Shown: positions 21,364 through 30,404 of the stretch, in pieces
Numbering within the stretch: the first letter of the stretch is position 1
Layout: every line of letters begins with the position of its first letter
DNA from: Symbiodinium natans
Lineage: Eukaryota; Sar; Dinophyceae; Suessiales; Symbiodiniaceae
Direction of reading: 5' to 3'
DNA: 64,000 nucleotides
Assembly (NCBI GenBank): GCA_905221605.1
Contig: CAJNDS010002088.1
Coordinates: 594,001 to 658,000 of the forward strand
The notes under the pieces: generated by a model
Seen by the model: only the letters and a program-made list of their open reading frames with translations
Told to the model about the DNA's origin: nothing
The model's database searches: none
Made by a program: the position numbers and the translations under genes

Positions 21364-21745
21364 GCACCCTAAACCCGAAACCCTATAAAGGCTTAATTTG
21401 TTTTAGGATTTAGGGAATAGGGTTAATCGGGTTTAGGGTTTAAGGTTTAGGGTTAGTAGGGTTTAGGGTTTCGGGTTTGGGGTTAGGGGCTTTTCGGGGG
21501 TCTGCTACCCTGACCCTAAGTCCTCACAAGGTTTGCCCCAACGAGCCCAAAGACTCCTTGGTTTGGGAATATACCTTACATGATATGAACGATCCCCATA
21601 ACGTTCAAGGTCTATTCCTTCGTTAAGTTAGGGTTTAGGGTTTGGGGTTTAGTGGACCCCATACAGGGGTTTCGGGCTCTCTGGGTATCCTACGCACTTC
21701 AGCAACCCGACGGAGAAACTACTTAACAAGTCCCCGACCCTCCAA

Positions 21746-21835
21746 GTGGACGCAGCGGCTGACACTTTGACTCCTTCCAACATTCTTCCAAAATAGCCTA
21801 CTTCTGGAAGGCACCATGGACCGTTAGACCTCAAA
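21746..21835 (-). CDS. exon-like island, minus strand, unknown protein
   Basis: Reads CLPEVGYFGRMLEGV and KVSAAAS on the minus strand and ends where an inverted-repeat end CTTGGAGGGTCGGGG begins. A shorter plus-strand frame also exists. Confidence 0.35.
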
Positions 21836-21854
21836 CCTAAATCCTGGACCCTAA

Positions 21855-21965
21855 CCCTAAGGGTCCATGTATCATTTTGTACTTGGGCCCAAAAGCCCCT
21901 ATTTAGGAAGTACTTGAAGGCCCGAGTGTAATAATAATAATAATAAGGTGCATGGACCCTTAGGG
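21855..21965. mobile_element. palindromic element, family J
   Basis: Left arm CCTAAGGGTCCATGTATCAT and right arm AAGGTGCATGGACCCTTAGG are inverted. The interior has a (TAA)n run. Only one copy was seen. Confidence 0.55.
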
Positions 21966-22002
21966 TAAGCCTTGGACACTAAAGCCGGTACCGCGTGAAT
22001 AG

Positions 22003-23482
22003 CCATGGAGGTTGCCGAGGATGGACAGGTCACCTACGAGTGGAAAGGTGTGGTGGAGCGGGAGAGGCGCTACACGGGAGGGTTGAGGGTTTAGGGCTAG
22101 GGTTTAGGGCTAGGGTTTAGGGTTTGGGGTTTAGGGTTTGGGGTTTAGGGTTTGGGGTTTAGGGTTTAGGGTTTAGGGTTTAGTTGCTGCCGTCGAGTCT
22201 GTGGTGTAATTAAGATTAACGGGTTCAGGGTTAGGGGTTCGGGGTTGAGGGGTGAAGGGTTTAGGGGTTTGGGGTTTAGGGGTTCAGACTTTAGGGGTTC
22301 GCTGTTTAGGGTTTTGGGGGTTAAGGGTTTAAAGGTTTAAGGATTCACAGGTGCAGGGTTGAGGGTTTACGGGTTGAAGGGTCCGGGGCCTGAGGGTTTA
22401 GGGTTTAGGGTTTAGGGTTTAGGGTTTAGGGTTTAGGGTTTAGGGTGGAGTTGAGGGACCCCAGGCTCCCAGGTCTAGCACTGAACGTGTCACAGGGACC
22501 CTTGCTTACCCTAAGTCCGAATGTGCAAAACCCATCCAGAAGTATTTTCGTAAGGATTGTTACAGCACAGCTCCGAAACGAAAGGCCCCAAACTCTAAGC
22601 CCTAAACCCTAAACCCTAAACCCTAAACCCTAAACCCTAAACCCTAAACCCTAAACCCTAAACCCTAAACCCTAAACCCTAAACCCTAACCTAAACCCTA
22701 AACCCTAAACCCTAAACCCTAAACCCTAAACCCTAAACCCTAAACCCTAAACCCTAAACCCTAAACCCTAACCCTAAACCCTAAACCCTAAACCCTAGAC
22801 TGTGAAGTAGGGCCCTGTCCCTGGAGCTTGACAGATCCAAGTCCCTGGCTGGGGCTTGCTTTGAGGGCTTTGGGGTTTTGGAAATTTGGGGTTTAGGGTT
22901 ACCGGTTTGAGGCTTCATCCGAACACCCGCACCTACTTGGAGAAGTGGGGGAGACTTGGGAGGTGGGTCAATTTCTTGTGCTACCCGAATAGTGACCGTA
23001 AAACCCTAAGCCCTAAACCCTGAGCCCTGAACCTTGAACCCTAAACCCTGAACCCTGAACCCTGAACCCTAAACCGTAGTTGGAGTTATCCTAAACGTCT
23101 ACCCCTACGTTGTGACTACTTACCAGGTCCCCTGCCAGGGACCCTACAACTCGCCCTTGCAGATTATGTTTAGAGCTTATGGTTTATAGGTGTGTCCTTT
23201 AGAGTTCTTCAACCCTAAACCCTAAACCCTCAACCCTCAACCCTAAACCCTAAACCCTAAACCCTAAACCCTCTAGGGTTCAAGGGTTCCCCTGGCGTTT
23301 CGCAAAAAACTTCGAGATTTCCATGGCGGCAGCCATTTTACGCTTTGAAGCTTGGTAAAGGGTCGTTCGTACCGAGAGTTCCAAACCCGCAACCCTTTAC
23401 TTCGAGACCTTCAGCCGCCATACCTGACTTCGATCGTTTCGTAGAAATCGAGTTTATTCTGCCCAACCTTCCGAAGCGCTAA
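22003..23482 (+). CDS. multi-exon gene, unknown protein
   Basis: Plus-strand islands in order: 22003-22079 after GAATAG (ATG at 22005; MEVAEDGQVTYEWKG), 22808-22890 (RALSLELDRSKSLAG), 22912-22997 (28 codons; YLEKWGRLGRWVNFLCY; C|GTAAAA donor), 23127-23181 after TACCAG (PYNSPLQIMFRAY; G|GTTTAT), about 23283-23354 (RFAKNFEISMAAAILRFEA; TG|GTAAAG) and 23415-23482 after CTTCAG, ending IEFILPNLPKR and TAA. A further stretch at 22500-22590 is open in two frames. A 200-bp CCCTAAA array (22595-22797) lies in an intron. Consistent strand, donors and a plausible stop support a single gene. Function unknown. Confidence 0.58.
22390..22447 (+). repeat. telomere-like array (TTTAGGG)n
   Basis: About eight TTTAGGG units; more degenerate G-rich variants precede it from 22080. 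Confidence 0.88.
22595..22797 (-). repeat. long telomere-like array (CCCTAAA)n
   Basis: About 28 units with two slippage variants (CCCTAA). It has the opposite orientation to the array 150 bp upstream. Confidence 0.93.
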
Positions 23483-23611
23483 GCCCCAAACCCTAAACCC
23501 CAAAACCCCGAAACCCTAAACCCCAAAACCCCTAAACCCCTAAACCCCTAAACCCTAAACCCTAACCACAGTTTGCACAGACACCACCTAACGCCTTTGA
23601 ACAGCCGCGTG

Positions 23612-23672
23612 TCATGCCGGGATGTTTGCGGTTCTGCGGCTGAGCCGCGTCACCTCGGCAGCAGAAGCAATG
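23612..23672 (-). CDS. possible terminal exon, minus strand
   Basis: Minus strand after ACCCAG reads ASAAEVTRLSRRTANIPA then TGA (23612-23614), with G/C-rich third positions. A plus-strand frame is also open but less balanced. Confidence 0.38.
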
Positions 23673-23862
23673 CTGGGTGTAGGGTTTAGGGTTTAGGGTT
23701 CGGGGTTCAGGGTTCAGGGTTTTTTATTTTTCACTTGTTTGGGTTCAAGAAGGTCCTGTTTTGGCATATGTGTTCAAAGGGTTTTAGGGTCTCACCTGGG
23801 CCTGTATTTTCCCTTATTGGGTTAAAGAGGGTCTAGGGTTTAGGGTTTGAGGGTTTGAGGGT

Positions 23863-23990
23863 CTTTTTTTTTTTTTTTGGGGGGGGGGGGGGGGGGCTCC
23901 TAAGGCCCCCCTGAACGAGCACAATATCTGTTAGCTTTAACTATAATTATGGAGGAACCGGCGGGGGGGGGGCGGGGGGGGGGGGGGGGG
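23863..23990. repeat. poly-T/poly-G and G-rich tracts
   Basis: T run followed by G run (about 23867-23896) and a second G-rich tract (23964-23991). Flanks include a family G phrase CCCTTATTGGGTTAAAGAGGG that recurs near 15995, 44097 and 58292. Confidence 0.85.
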
Positions 23991-24206
23991 GAAAGTACCC
24001 AAACCCAAAAACCCCAAAACCCCTAAACCCCTAAACCCCTAAAACCCTAAACCCTAGTAGTCAGCAGTCTGTTGAGTCAGATCGGCAGGCCCCCCCCCCC
24101 CCCAATTTAAGTAAAAAATTGGCACCCTTTCGAATCGGAGGTTGCCTAAACCCTAAACTCTAAACCCTAAACCCTAAACCCTAAACCCTAAACCTTAAAC
24201 CGCTAG

Positions 24207-24258
24207 TTCTGATCATGTGCATGATGAAGCTCAGAAGCTCCCATCACTCTCAAGCTCG
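24207..24258 (+). CDS. 17-codon exon-like island
   Basis: CGCTAG acceptor and TCG|GTTTGA donor. Reads SDHVHDEAQKLPSLSSS. Sits between two CCCTAAA/TTTAGGG tracts of opposite orientation. Confidence 0.45.
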
Positions 24259-24452
24259 GTTTGAGTTGCCCCTTAGGGTTTAGGGTTTAGGGTTTAGGGT
24301 TTAGGTTTAGGGTTTAGGGTTTAGGGTTTAGGGAAAGTACCACGACGAAGGCCTCCCACATGCATTCACCAGACCTGTCCCTAAACGCGAAATCCTAAAC
24401 TCTAAACCCTAAGCCCTAAGCGCCCAGGAATGTTTAGGGTTTTGGGCTGAAG

Positions 24453-24506
24453 GAGGCGGAATTGCGACACAGACCCTCGAAATGGCGGCTGAGTAGGCGG
24501 CTATGA
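24453..24506 (+). CDS. short terminal exon-like island
   Basis: After GGCTGAAG reads EAELRHRPSKWRLSRRL then TGA at 24504. Basic and low in hydrophobic residues; weak on its own. Confidence 0.33.
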   Translation, partial: EAELRHRPSKWRLSRRL

Positions 24507-24904
24507 AGTGAAGCTATTAAGCAGGACAATCCCAAATGAAGCTCCATTTTGGGGTGAAAAGAACTCTACATCCTACCTACTGACTAAGTCCTCCGATCCC
24601 CCAAGTAGATCAAGAGGCATGTCCAATCATCTAGACCCTCCAGCTTGCAAACCCTTAATCCTGAACTTCTCTAAACGCTAAGCCGCTAGACACCCCAAAA
24701 ACCCCAAGCCCCCAGACTCCCAAACCCACAAGCTTTGCCCTTTTTTCACCCACATAAGCCCCTAAACAGGAGTATGGATCCCTCATAGCCCCCTCCCTCA
24801 CGCGCCCCTAAACCCCAAACCCTAAACCCTAAACCCTAAACCCTAAACCCTGAACCCTGAACCCTGAACCCTATGAGAGACCGAGGCCCGTGGCAACCTC
24901 ACAG

Positions 24905-24952
24905 GGGCCTTGGGGCTTCCTTGCTGGAGAGCTCCTTGTCACAAGCAAGAAG
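24905..24952 (+). CDS. 16-codon exon-like island
   Basis: CTCACAG acceptor and AAG|GTAGTC donor, exactly 16 codons (GPWGFLAGELLVTSKK). Confidence 0.5.
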
Positions 24953-25012
24953 GTAGTCGGAATGTCCAGCGGACCCCTGAACCTAGGGTTTGGGGTTTAG
25001 GGTTTAGGGTAG

Positions 25013-25215
25013 CGGGCCCTTAATACCCCCTTAGCCCCCTTAAAAGGGTTCTGATGTATGGGCCCTTAATTTGTGTAGGGTATATAAGGGGTATATAAGG
25101 GTGAACCCTACTTGGGGGTTTCCGAAATTAGGGGTACCTTATTGGGGTTGGGGTGCTTATTCTAAGGGAACCTACTAATTGGGGCACTGTAAATATTAGG
25201 GGACCCCTTATTTTC
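25013..25215. mobile_element. family F element, rearranged
   Basis: GGGTAGCGGGCCCTTAATAC, AAAGGGTTCTGATGTATGGG and TGTGTAGGGTATATAAGGGG as in other F copies, then a segment CTTATTTTCGTAAACCCCC that also occurs near 4486-4510. Confidence 0.55.
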
Positions 25216-25511
25216 GTAAACCCCCACATGAACCCCAAACCCTTCGAACTTAAACCCCCCCCCCCGATGAAATAAGAGTCTCCTTATAGGTACCTTTGAC
25301 CGTGGGTTATGCCCAAAACCCCAAACCCTAAACTATGTAGAGCACTCAAGGACCTTTAGGAACGTAGTCATAGGGTCTCATATACATGTACAAACACATA
25401 CACATAGTCCGGGTACTGGTGTATTGTTTCATATGTCTGCTGCTTAAATTCTTCTCGTTATTCATTCCTTTTGGGGAGGTACCAAATCTGGTAATAACCC
25501 TAAACTCTAAA

Positions 25512-25640
25512 CCCTATAAACCCTATAAACCCTATAAACCCTATAAACCCTATAAACCCTATAAACCCTATAAACCCTATAAACCCTATAAACCCTATAA
25601 GCCCTATAAGCCCTGTAAGCCCCATAAGCCCTATAAGCCC
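25512..25640 (-). repeat. 9-bp tandem array, CCCTATAAA units
   Basis: About fourteen in-register 9-mers, drifting to CCCTATAAG at the right end. A telomere repeat with a TA insertion. The KPYKPY and GFIGFI reading frames are artefacts. Confidence 0.92.
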
Positions 25641-25674
25641 AAAAAATCCTAAACCCCAACCCTTAAACCCAAAG

Positions 25675-25780
25675 GTCTGCTCCGGCACCAGCCACGTCTC
25701 CACATCCGCCGGAGCTCACGGAGCCCGGCCAGCCGAGATTGCCGCCTTGGATGAGTCGCTGGGCGTGGTCGGATCAGCCC
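25675..25780 (+). CDS. exon-like island, frame provisional
   Basis: Open for 34 codons with G/C-rich third positions (GARPAEIAALDESLGVV). GT at 25757 and 25761 are possible donors. A second frame is open as far as a TGA. Confidence 0.42.
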
Positions 25781-25860
25781 TAAACCCTACCTCAGTCCTA
25801 AACCCCAATATCATTCAGGAAGAAGGCTTAGGGTATAAGGTGCAGGGTGTATGGGATCAG

Positions 25861-25923
25861 GAAACGAGTTGGCTCCACAACGAACACCTGTATGTCAAGA
25901 GACACTGGACTACCCGACCCTAA
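25861..25923 (+). CDS. 20-codon exon-like island ending in TAA
   Basis: Follows GGGATCAG and reads SWLHNEHLYVKRHW... to TAA at 25921, which lies at the start of a repeat tract. Composition is strongly protein-like. Confidence 0.5.
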   Translation, partial: ETSWLHNEHLYVKRHWTTRP

Positions 25924-25968
25924 AAACCCTAAACCCGAAACCCTTAACCCCAAACCCTAAACCCTAAA

Positions 25969-26052
25969 CCCGTCGGAGAGCACTTGGGCCTCGATAACTT
26001 GGGCCTTGATACCCGAGGAAGGGTCGAGACCCCCCAAAAGCCTGAAGGGTTG
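25969..26052 (+). CDS. exon-like island
   Basis: Open between a CCCTAAA tract and GGTTGGTG: reads EHLGLDNLGLDTRGRVETP. The left border is not clear. Confidence 0.38.
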
Positions 26053-26114
26053 GTGTAGGGTTGAGGGTTGAGGGTTTGGGGTTTAGGGTTTAGGGTTTAG
26101 GGCGAGGGTTCTAG

Positions 26115-26240
26115 CTCTTACAATCCAAACGAGCATCCCACGAACCCTCAACCTCGCCAACCTGCAAAGCCTTTGCGCAGCAATGCACTCAAATCTTGGG
26201 CTGCTGCGGCTTCTTATTCTGGGGGATCGCCTCCCTTTTT
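26115..26240 (+). CDS. long exon-like island, polar
   Basis: Follows GGTTCTAG and stays open for over 40 codons (SYNPNEHPTNPQPRQPAKP, SNALKSWAAAASYSGG). A second acceptor (CTCCCTTTTTAG, 26242) lies inside the open frame, so the right border is uncertain. Low-complexity linker-like protein. Confidence 0.48.
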
Positions 26241-26338
26241 AGGCAACTTTTGCATCCCCACCCTCAACCTCAAACCCTAAACCCCAAGCCCTTCAACCCC
26301 AAACACTACAAGCCCAACACCTAAACGCTTAAACCCAG

Positions 26339-26427
26339 GTTCGGACTCACCGCCACGGCGTACGCGCTGCTTCGCGGGCGTGATCTACATGGCCCGGTGG
26401 AGCTTCGGCCAGTTCCGAATTGGCCCT
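26339..26427 (+). CDS. exon-like island
   Basis: AACCCAG|G acceptor, then FGLTATAYALLRGRDLHGP..., donor T|GTGATA at 26428. High third-position G/C. The following intron would contain the ATAG/TAAATA microsatellite. Confidence 0.52.
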
Positions 26428-26429
26428 GT

Positions 26430-26585
26430 GATAGATAGATAGATAGATAGATAAATATAAATATAAATATAGATATAAATATAAATATAAATATAAATAT
26501 AAATATAAATATAAATATAAAATTAAATATAAATATAAATAAATAAATATATATATATATATAGATATAGATATATATTATTGTA
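26430..26585 (+). repeat. compound microsatellite (ATAG)n, (AAATAT)n, (TA)n
   Basis: Six to seven ATAG units, then many AAATAT-type hexamers, then TA runs. Confidence 0.93.
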
Positions 26586-26857
26586 TATCTTTGTATTTGT
26601 TTCCGACAATGATATTTTCGAAGGATCTAAAAGTCAATGCAGGCATGCTAGTAGTTCTACGAGTGTCGCTACTGATATCGAGTGGTAGCAGGCAACAGCA
26701 GTCATGCGGTCAACGGATAAACGAGAAAAGTGAAGCCCTAAGCCTTGAACCTTGACCCTAAACCCTAAACCCTAAACCCCAAACCCTAAACCCTAAACCC
26801 TAAACCCTGAACCCTGAACCCTGAACCCCAAACCCTAAACCGTGTTCTGAGGACTTC

Positions 26858-26983
26858 AGCATCTGGAAGGCTATCTCGGACAGGGCGGCGGACCTTGTCG
26901 ACACGGCTTCGCCAAAGCATCTGAGCTCCGGCGTCCCCAAAGAGCGCAAAATTCCCCCTGCTTTCGGAGTATTCCGGAAATGA
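26858..26983 (+). CDS. exon-like island, possible gene 3' end
   Basis: Follows GAGGACTTCAG (or is open from slightly upstream). Reads WKAISDRAADLVDTASPKH and GVPKERKIPPAFGVF, then TGA at 26981 just before a TTTAGGG tract. G/C-rich third positions. Confidence 0.52.
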   Translation, partial: SIWKAISDRAADLVDTASPKHLSSGVPKERKIPPAFGVFRK

Positions 26984-27036
26984 GGGTTTAGGGTTTAGGG
27001 TTTAGGGTTTGGGTTTGGGGTTTAGGGCTTATCGAA

Positions 27037-27180
27037 GGGTAGTAATATGGGTCCTTGCCTTGGTCCCTTACCTCCTTTCAAGGATGCTGAAGTATGGGGC
27101 CCTAGCTTGCATAGGGTATATAAGGGCTATTTAAGGGGTCCCATGTGGGGGCCCATACTAAGACATGTAACTACCCTAAG
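27037..27180. mobile_element. family F element, complete copy
   Basis: Begins GGGTAGTAATATGGGTCC and ends GACATGTAACTACCC followed by TAAG. Inside are AAGGATGCTGAAGTATGGGGCCC and GCATAGGGTATATAAGGGCT. The outermost bases (G|GT... and ...CTAAG) could act as splice sites. Confidence 0.68.
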
Positions 27181-27182
27181 AG

Positions 27183-27455
27183 AACCAGGATCACCATTCT
27201 AGTATCAAGTATCTCCCTTGCTTTGCTTAAGGAGTATTTCCTTAAGTGAGAATCAGGATCGCCATTCTAGCATAAGGTATCTTCCTTGCTTCAGGAGCAT
27301 TCCTTGAATCTTGAAATGATACTAAGGATCACCATTCTAGTATGTACAAGTTATCTTCCTTAAACAAGGAGTATACCTCAAATGATAATAAGGATCACCA
27401 TTTTAGTAAAGGTGTCTTCCTTAAATCAGGACTCTCCCTTAAATGATAATCAGGA
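27183..27455 (+). repeat. four tandem copies of a 65-75 bp unit
   Basis: Each unit contains CAGGATCRCCATTCTAGTAT, TATCTTCCTT and AAGGAGTATNCCTTAAATGA. The last part resembles one arm of family D, suggesting tandem growth of a D fragment right beside an F element. Confidence 0.8.
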
Positions 27456-27489
27456 CAGGCAAGGTCGGCCCTAAACCCTAATCCCTAAA

Positions 27490-27577
27490 CCCTAAACCCT
27501 AAACCCTAGACCCTAGACCCTAAACCCTAAACCCTAAACCCTAAACCCTAAACCCTAAACCCTAAACCCTAAACCCT
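27490..27577 (-). repeat. telomere-like array (CCCTAAA)n
   Basis: Twelve or so units with CCCTAGA variants at the left. Confidence 0.9.
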
Positions 27578-27608
27578 CAGCCCAGGGCTTCGGGTTTAGG
27601 ATTTTAAG

Positions 27609-27680
27609 CATGCCAACGGCAAGCAGGGAGCGAGGTTCTCAATTGGCTTTGTGGGGCTAGGAAACTTTTTCTGCGGAATC
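27609..27680 (+). CDS. 24-codon exon-like island, membrane-like
   Basis: Follows TTTTAAG and reads HANGKQGARFSIG then FVGLGNFFCGI, a hydrophobic stretch that could be part of a membrane helix, before a TTTAGGG tract. Confidence 0.45.
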
Positions 27681-27857
27681 TTTAGGGTTTAGGGTTTAGG
27701 GTTTAGGGATTCGAAAACTTGACCGCGTTTGCACTCGCTTGGTTGTAATGTGCAGTGGCCATAGTCAAAAGCTCATTTTGAACAGCCCCCATCCCCCTCC
27801 TCCTGCCCTCATAGGCCCTAAACCCTAAACCTTAAACCCTAAACCCAAAACCTTCAG

Positions 27858-28007
27858 TATTTCGAGGATTTGGGTACTCGCGGCCCTGAGCGACGCGGAT
27901 TTCAATCCAGACGAGCCTTGGGCGATTGCCTTGGATTCCCCGCGAATCTCTTTACTTCCCATGACAGAGTCCACTACACCACCCCACCCGACGCGCTTTT
28001 GGCTTAA
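27858..28007 (+). CDS. exon-like island, 49 codons to a stop
   Basis: Follows ACCTTCAG; reads YFEDLGTRGPERRG and later GFPANLFTSHDRVHY, then TAA at 28005. Other frames are interrupted earlier. Unknown protein. Confidence 0.5.
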   Translation, partial: YFEDLGTRGPERRGFQSRRALGDCLGFPANLFTSHDRVHYTTPPDALLA

Positions 28008-28337
28008 GGTCTTTCGTGGTAGGCATCGGCTCTTTGTTTAGCGTGCTGGTCGTGTCTTCATTTAAGTTCCTCCGAAAGCCCCGCACAGACCCTAAACCCG
28101 AAACCCTAAACCCTGAACACTAAACCCTAAACCCTAAACCCTAAACCCTAAGCCCCAAGCCCCAAACCCCAAACCCGAACTGAAGAATTGTCCTCATGTC
28201 TCCGTGAGGCCCCTCTTGCAACGTAGGCAAAGCATTCCGGGGTTATGGGGTCGCGGCTCAGCCTCCTAAAACCCTAAACTCTAAACATCCCTAAACCCTA
28301 AACCCTAAACCCTAAACCCTAAACCCTAAACCCTCAG

Positions 28338-28461
28338 GGTGTGGCCGGGAGCCCCGGCCCTTGAAGCCGCCGAGGAGCGGAAGCAGCTGCGCTTTCTTCG
28401 CGCCTTCCGCACGCGAATGGCGGAGTCGGACGATGTGCTCCATCGCAGCCTGGCCCTTTAG
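28338..28461 (+). CDS. 40-codon exon-like island
   Basis: CCCTCAG|G acceptor, then APALEAAEERKQLRFLRAF and RMAESDDVLHRSLAL with nearly all third positions G or C. The frame meets TAG at 28459, which is already part of the long telomere-like array, so the exon probably ends just before it. Confidence 0.56.
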
Positions 28462-28720
28462 GGTTAGGGTTTAGGGTTTAGGGTTTAGGGTTTAGGGTTT
28501 AGGGTTTAGGGTTTAGGGTTTAGGGTTTAGGGTTTAGGGTTTAGGGTTTAGGGTTTAGGGTTTAGGGTTTAGGGTTTAGGTTAGGGTTTAGGGTTTAGGG
28601 TTTAGGGTTTAGGGTTTAGGGTTTAGGGTTTAGGGTTTAGGGTTTAGGGTTTAGGGTTTAGGGTTTAGGGTTTAGGGTTTAGGGTTTAGGGTTTAGGGTT
28701 TAGGGTTTAGGGTTTAGGGT
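28458..28720 (+). repeat. longest telomere-like array in the window
   Basis: About 37 TTTAGGG units over some 260 bp with only two slippage variants (TTAGGG), abutting a coding island on the left and family E copy E2 (28739-28794) on the right. Confidence 0.96.
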
Positions 28721-28848
28721 GGAGACCGAACCCTAAAAATGTTCCCCGTTATACTAAGAGTCCTTCATAGGGATGATAGGAACATCCCAACCTAAAACCC
28801 AGAAACCCCTGAACCCTCGAGGCTTTAGGTTTTAGCTCAGGATCCAGG

Positions 28849-29079
28849 GTGGTACCCCTGCTCTCTTCTGCATTTTCGGGCTTCTGGTTGAGAAAGAGGA
28901 TGGGGGGTCGCCGATCTCATGTGCGGAGCCCAACGAAGGAGTTCGAATTAATCCCGAAGCTCTCAACCCTACATCCTACAGTGCCCGAAACCAAGGACGC
29001 GCCAGGCTCAGCAAAGAATTTCGAATTGCGATTGAAGCGTTTCGATACCTCTGTGGATGCCAATGCTCCGCCACCCTAA
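28849..29079 (+). CDS. open frame of 76 codons, probable gene 3' end
   Basis: Open from an ATG at 28849 to TAA 29077-29079. The best part follows CATCCTACAG (28971-28980): PETKDAPGSAKNFELRL then RFDTSVDANAPPP. The earlier part may be a separate exon. A minus frame of 126 codons overlaps but runs through a duplicated AT-rich stretch. Confidence 0.42.
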   Translation: MVPLLSSAFSGFWLRKRMGGRRSHVRSPTKEFELIPKLSTLHPTVPETKDAPGSAKNFELRLKRFDTSVDANAPPP

Positions 29080-29221
29080 GCCAATCTTGGAATTCTAGAA
29101 TTCCAAATGTTTGAGTGTTTTTGTTAGTTCTAAGTTCTTGCTTTGCGCGGGAACTCACATCATTTGTTATTTGGTTTTCTAGGGTTTCTAAGATATTGAG
29201 ATTTTCGACATTTCTAAAATC

Positions 29222-29284
29222 TACGATTTTGCAAACCTGTTTTCTTTTATCGAGACGATTTTGCAAACCTGTTTTCTTTTTTCG
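29222..29284 (+). repeat. direct duplication of about 29 bp
   Basis: CGATTTTGCAAACCTGTTTT followed by CTTTT..TCGAG occurs twice in tandem. Confidence 0.8.
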
Positions 29285-29338
29285 AGGAAAATTTGAAAGT
29301 TTTTGACCAAGGAAAATAGACGCTAGCATTCTGCGCAG

Positions 29339-29376
29339 ACAATGGAATGACAACACTACAACAAGGACGTCTAAAA
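29339..29376 (+). CDS. 12-codon exon-like island
   Basis: CTGCGCAG acceptor; reads NGMTTLQQGRLK to AAA|GTTCTC. Confidence 0.42.
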
Positions 29377-29496
29377 GTTCTCATGGCCTTTCTCGCTCGC
29401 TTCTTCTTTCCTTCCCTCTCTCCTCACTATTTATCTTCTTTCTTCCTTCCGCTTATTCTGCTTGGAAAAATGGGTAGTGAGGGAGGAGGGACACAG

Positions 29497-29583
29497 TTTT
29501 TCACAACATGTGCCTTTCGAGTTGGTTGGTCGTGCGTGCATCCGATGTGCGTCCCCAACCCTTTCTTTCAATTTGTTCAAAAG
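29497..29583 (+). CDS. 29-codon exon, cysteine- and aromatic-rich
   Basis: GGACACAG acceptor and AAG|GTCCCT donor, exactly 29 codons, phase 0 at both ends. Reads FFTTCAFRVGWSCVHPMC then VPNPFFQFVQK; three cysteines and seven phenylalanines. The following intron starts with family E copy E3. Secreted or membrane-associated protein is possible; no family recognised. Confidence 0.57.
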
Positions 29584-29611
29584 GTCCCTGCCACAAATCA
29601 TATCCCAATAT

Positions 29612-29709
29612 CTTGGGATGTTCCCCCTTATACTAAGTCCTTTCGGGATTACAAGAGGGGCTACTACAATCCCTATTATGGACTATTCGTAGAAGGGGGA
29701 ACGTCCCAA
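29612..29709. mobile_element. family E element (E3)
   Basis: TTGGGATGTTCCCCCTTATA at the left, GAAGGGGGAACGTCCCAA at the right. Lies in the intron after the exon at 29497-29583. Confidence 0.72.
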
Positions 29710-29826
29710 CCCTAAACCCTAAACCCCAAACCCCAAACTCCAAACACTAAACCCTAAAGCCTAAACCCTAAACCCTAAACCCTGAACCCTAAACCCCAGT
29801 TCTTATCCCTATATCCCGAACTGCAG

Positions 29827-29925
29827 GCTTCAGCAACGACGAGCTGTGCGCCACCTGGCGAGCCTTCGACCGCCTGCAGCTGCTGAACAAGACGGCGCTG
29901 CTTCAGCTTCGCGGCCGCATGTTGT
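29827..29925 (+). CDS. 33-codon exon-like island
   Basis: Follows GAACTGCAG; reads FSNDELCATWRAFDRLQLL then NKTALLQLRGRML with almost uniform G/C third positions. The donor is not certain because the island runs into a TTTAGGG tract. Confidence 0.55.
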
Positions 29926-30097
29926 GTAGGCTAGGGTTTAGGGTTTGGGGTTTAGGGTTTAGGGTTTAGGGTTTCAGTTGCTTACTGCTGGTTAGTAGGG
30001 AATATGGGCATCAGGTACCCTGTGTAATCTTTTAACGGGTATCTATGGGGGGGATATAGGGTACCTCCCTCAGGTTTAGGTTTTTTTTGCCGTTCAG

Positions 30098-30232
30098 GGT
30101 TTTGAGTTTGGGGGGTGTCTGGCCGTTTTGGTTGCGTGGAGTGGCTCAGGCTTGTCGTTCAAAATACTGCGAGGTTTGCCGATGGCCTTGTGGGCGGAAG
30201 ACTGTACGCCCTGTCTTGGCAAAACCCTGTAA
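30098..30232 (+). CDS. exon with hydrophobic segment, possible gene 3' end
   Basis: Strong acceptor (T-rich tract then CCGTTCAG). Open for 44 codons: GFEFGGCLAVLVAWSGSGLS, then FKILRGLPMALWAEDCTP, ending TAA 30230. The first part is hydrophobic enough for a membrane segment. An internal G|GTTTGC (30173) is an alternative donor. Confidence 0.55.
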   Translation, partial: GFEFGGCLAVLVAWSGSGLSFKILRGLPMALWAEDCTPCLGKTL

Positions 30233-30404
30233 CCCGCAGGTCGAAATATATATAATAGAACCTGTGAACCCTATGAACTTGATAAGCCCTATAGGTCATC
30301 CTAACCCTATAAACCCGAAATCCCTAAAACCTATACGCTACGAAACCCTGCTACCCTATACCCGAAGCCTACAAACGCTACCAAGCCCGTTTGCCCTAAA
30401 CCCT

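Noticed and set aside
23326-23350. Possible relic of the dinoflagellate spliced leader (AGCCATTTT shared)
   Set aside because: Only about nine consecutive bases match, and the stretch is better explained as coding sequence of the exon ending at 23354.
25386-25703. KPYKPY and GFIGFI repeat proteins
   Set aside because: Translations of the 9-bp telomere-variant array on each strand.
28976-29356. 126-codon minus-strand frame
   Set aside because: AT-rich, passes through a tandem duplication (repeated K..QVCKIV-like text) and opposes better supported plus-strand islands.
29347-29715. 122-codon plus-strand frame
   Set aside because: It runs from one small exon through an intron and a family E element; the real exons within it are 29339-29376 and 29497-29583.
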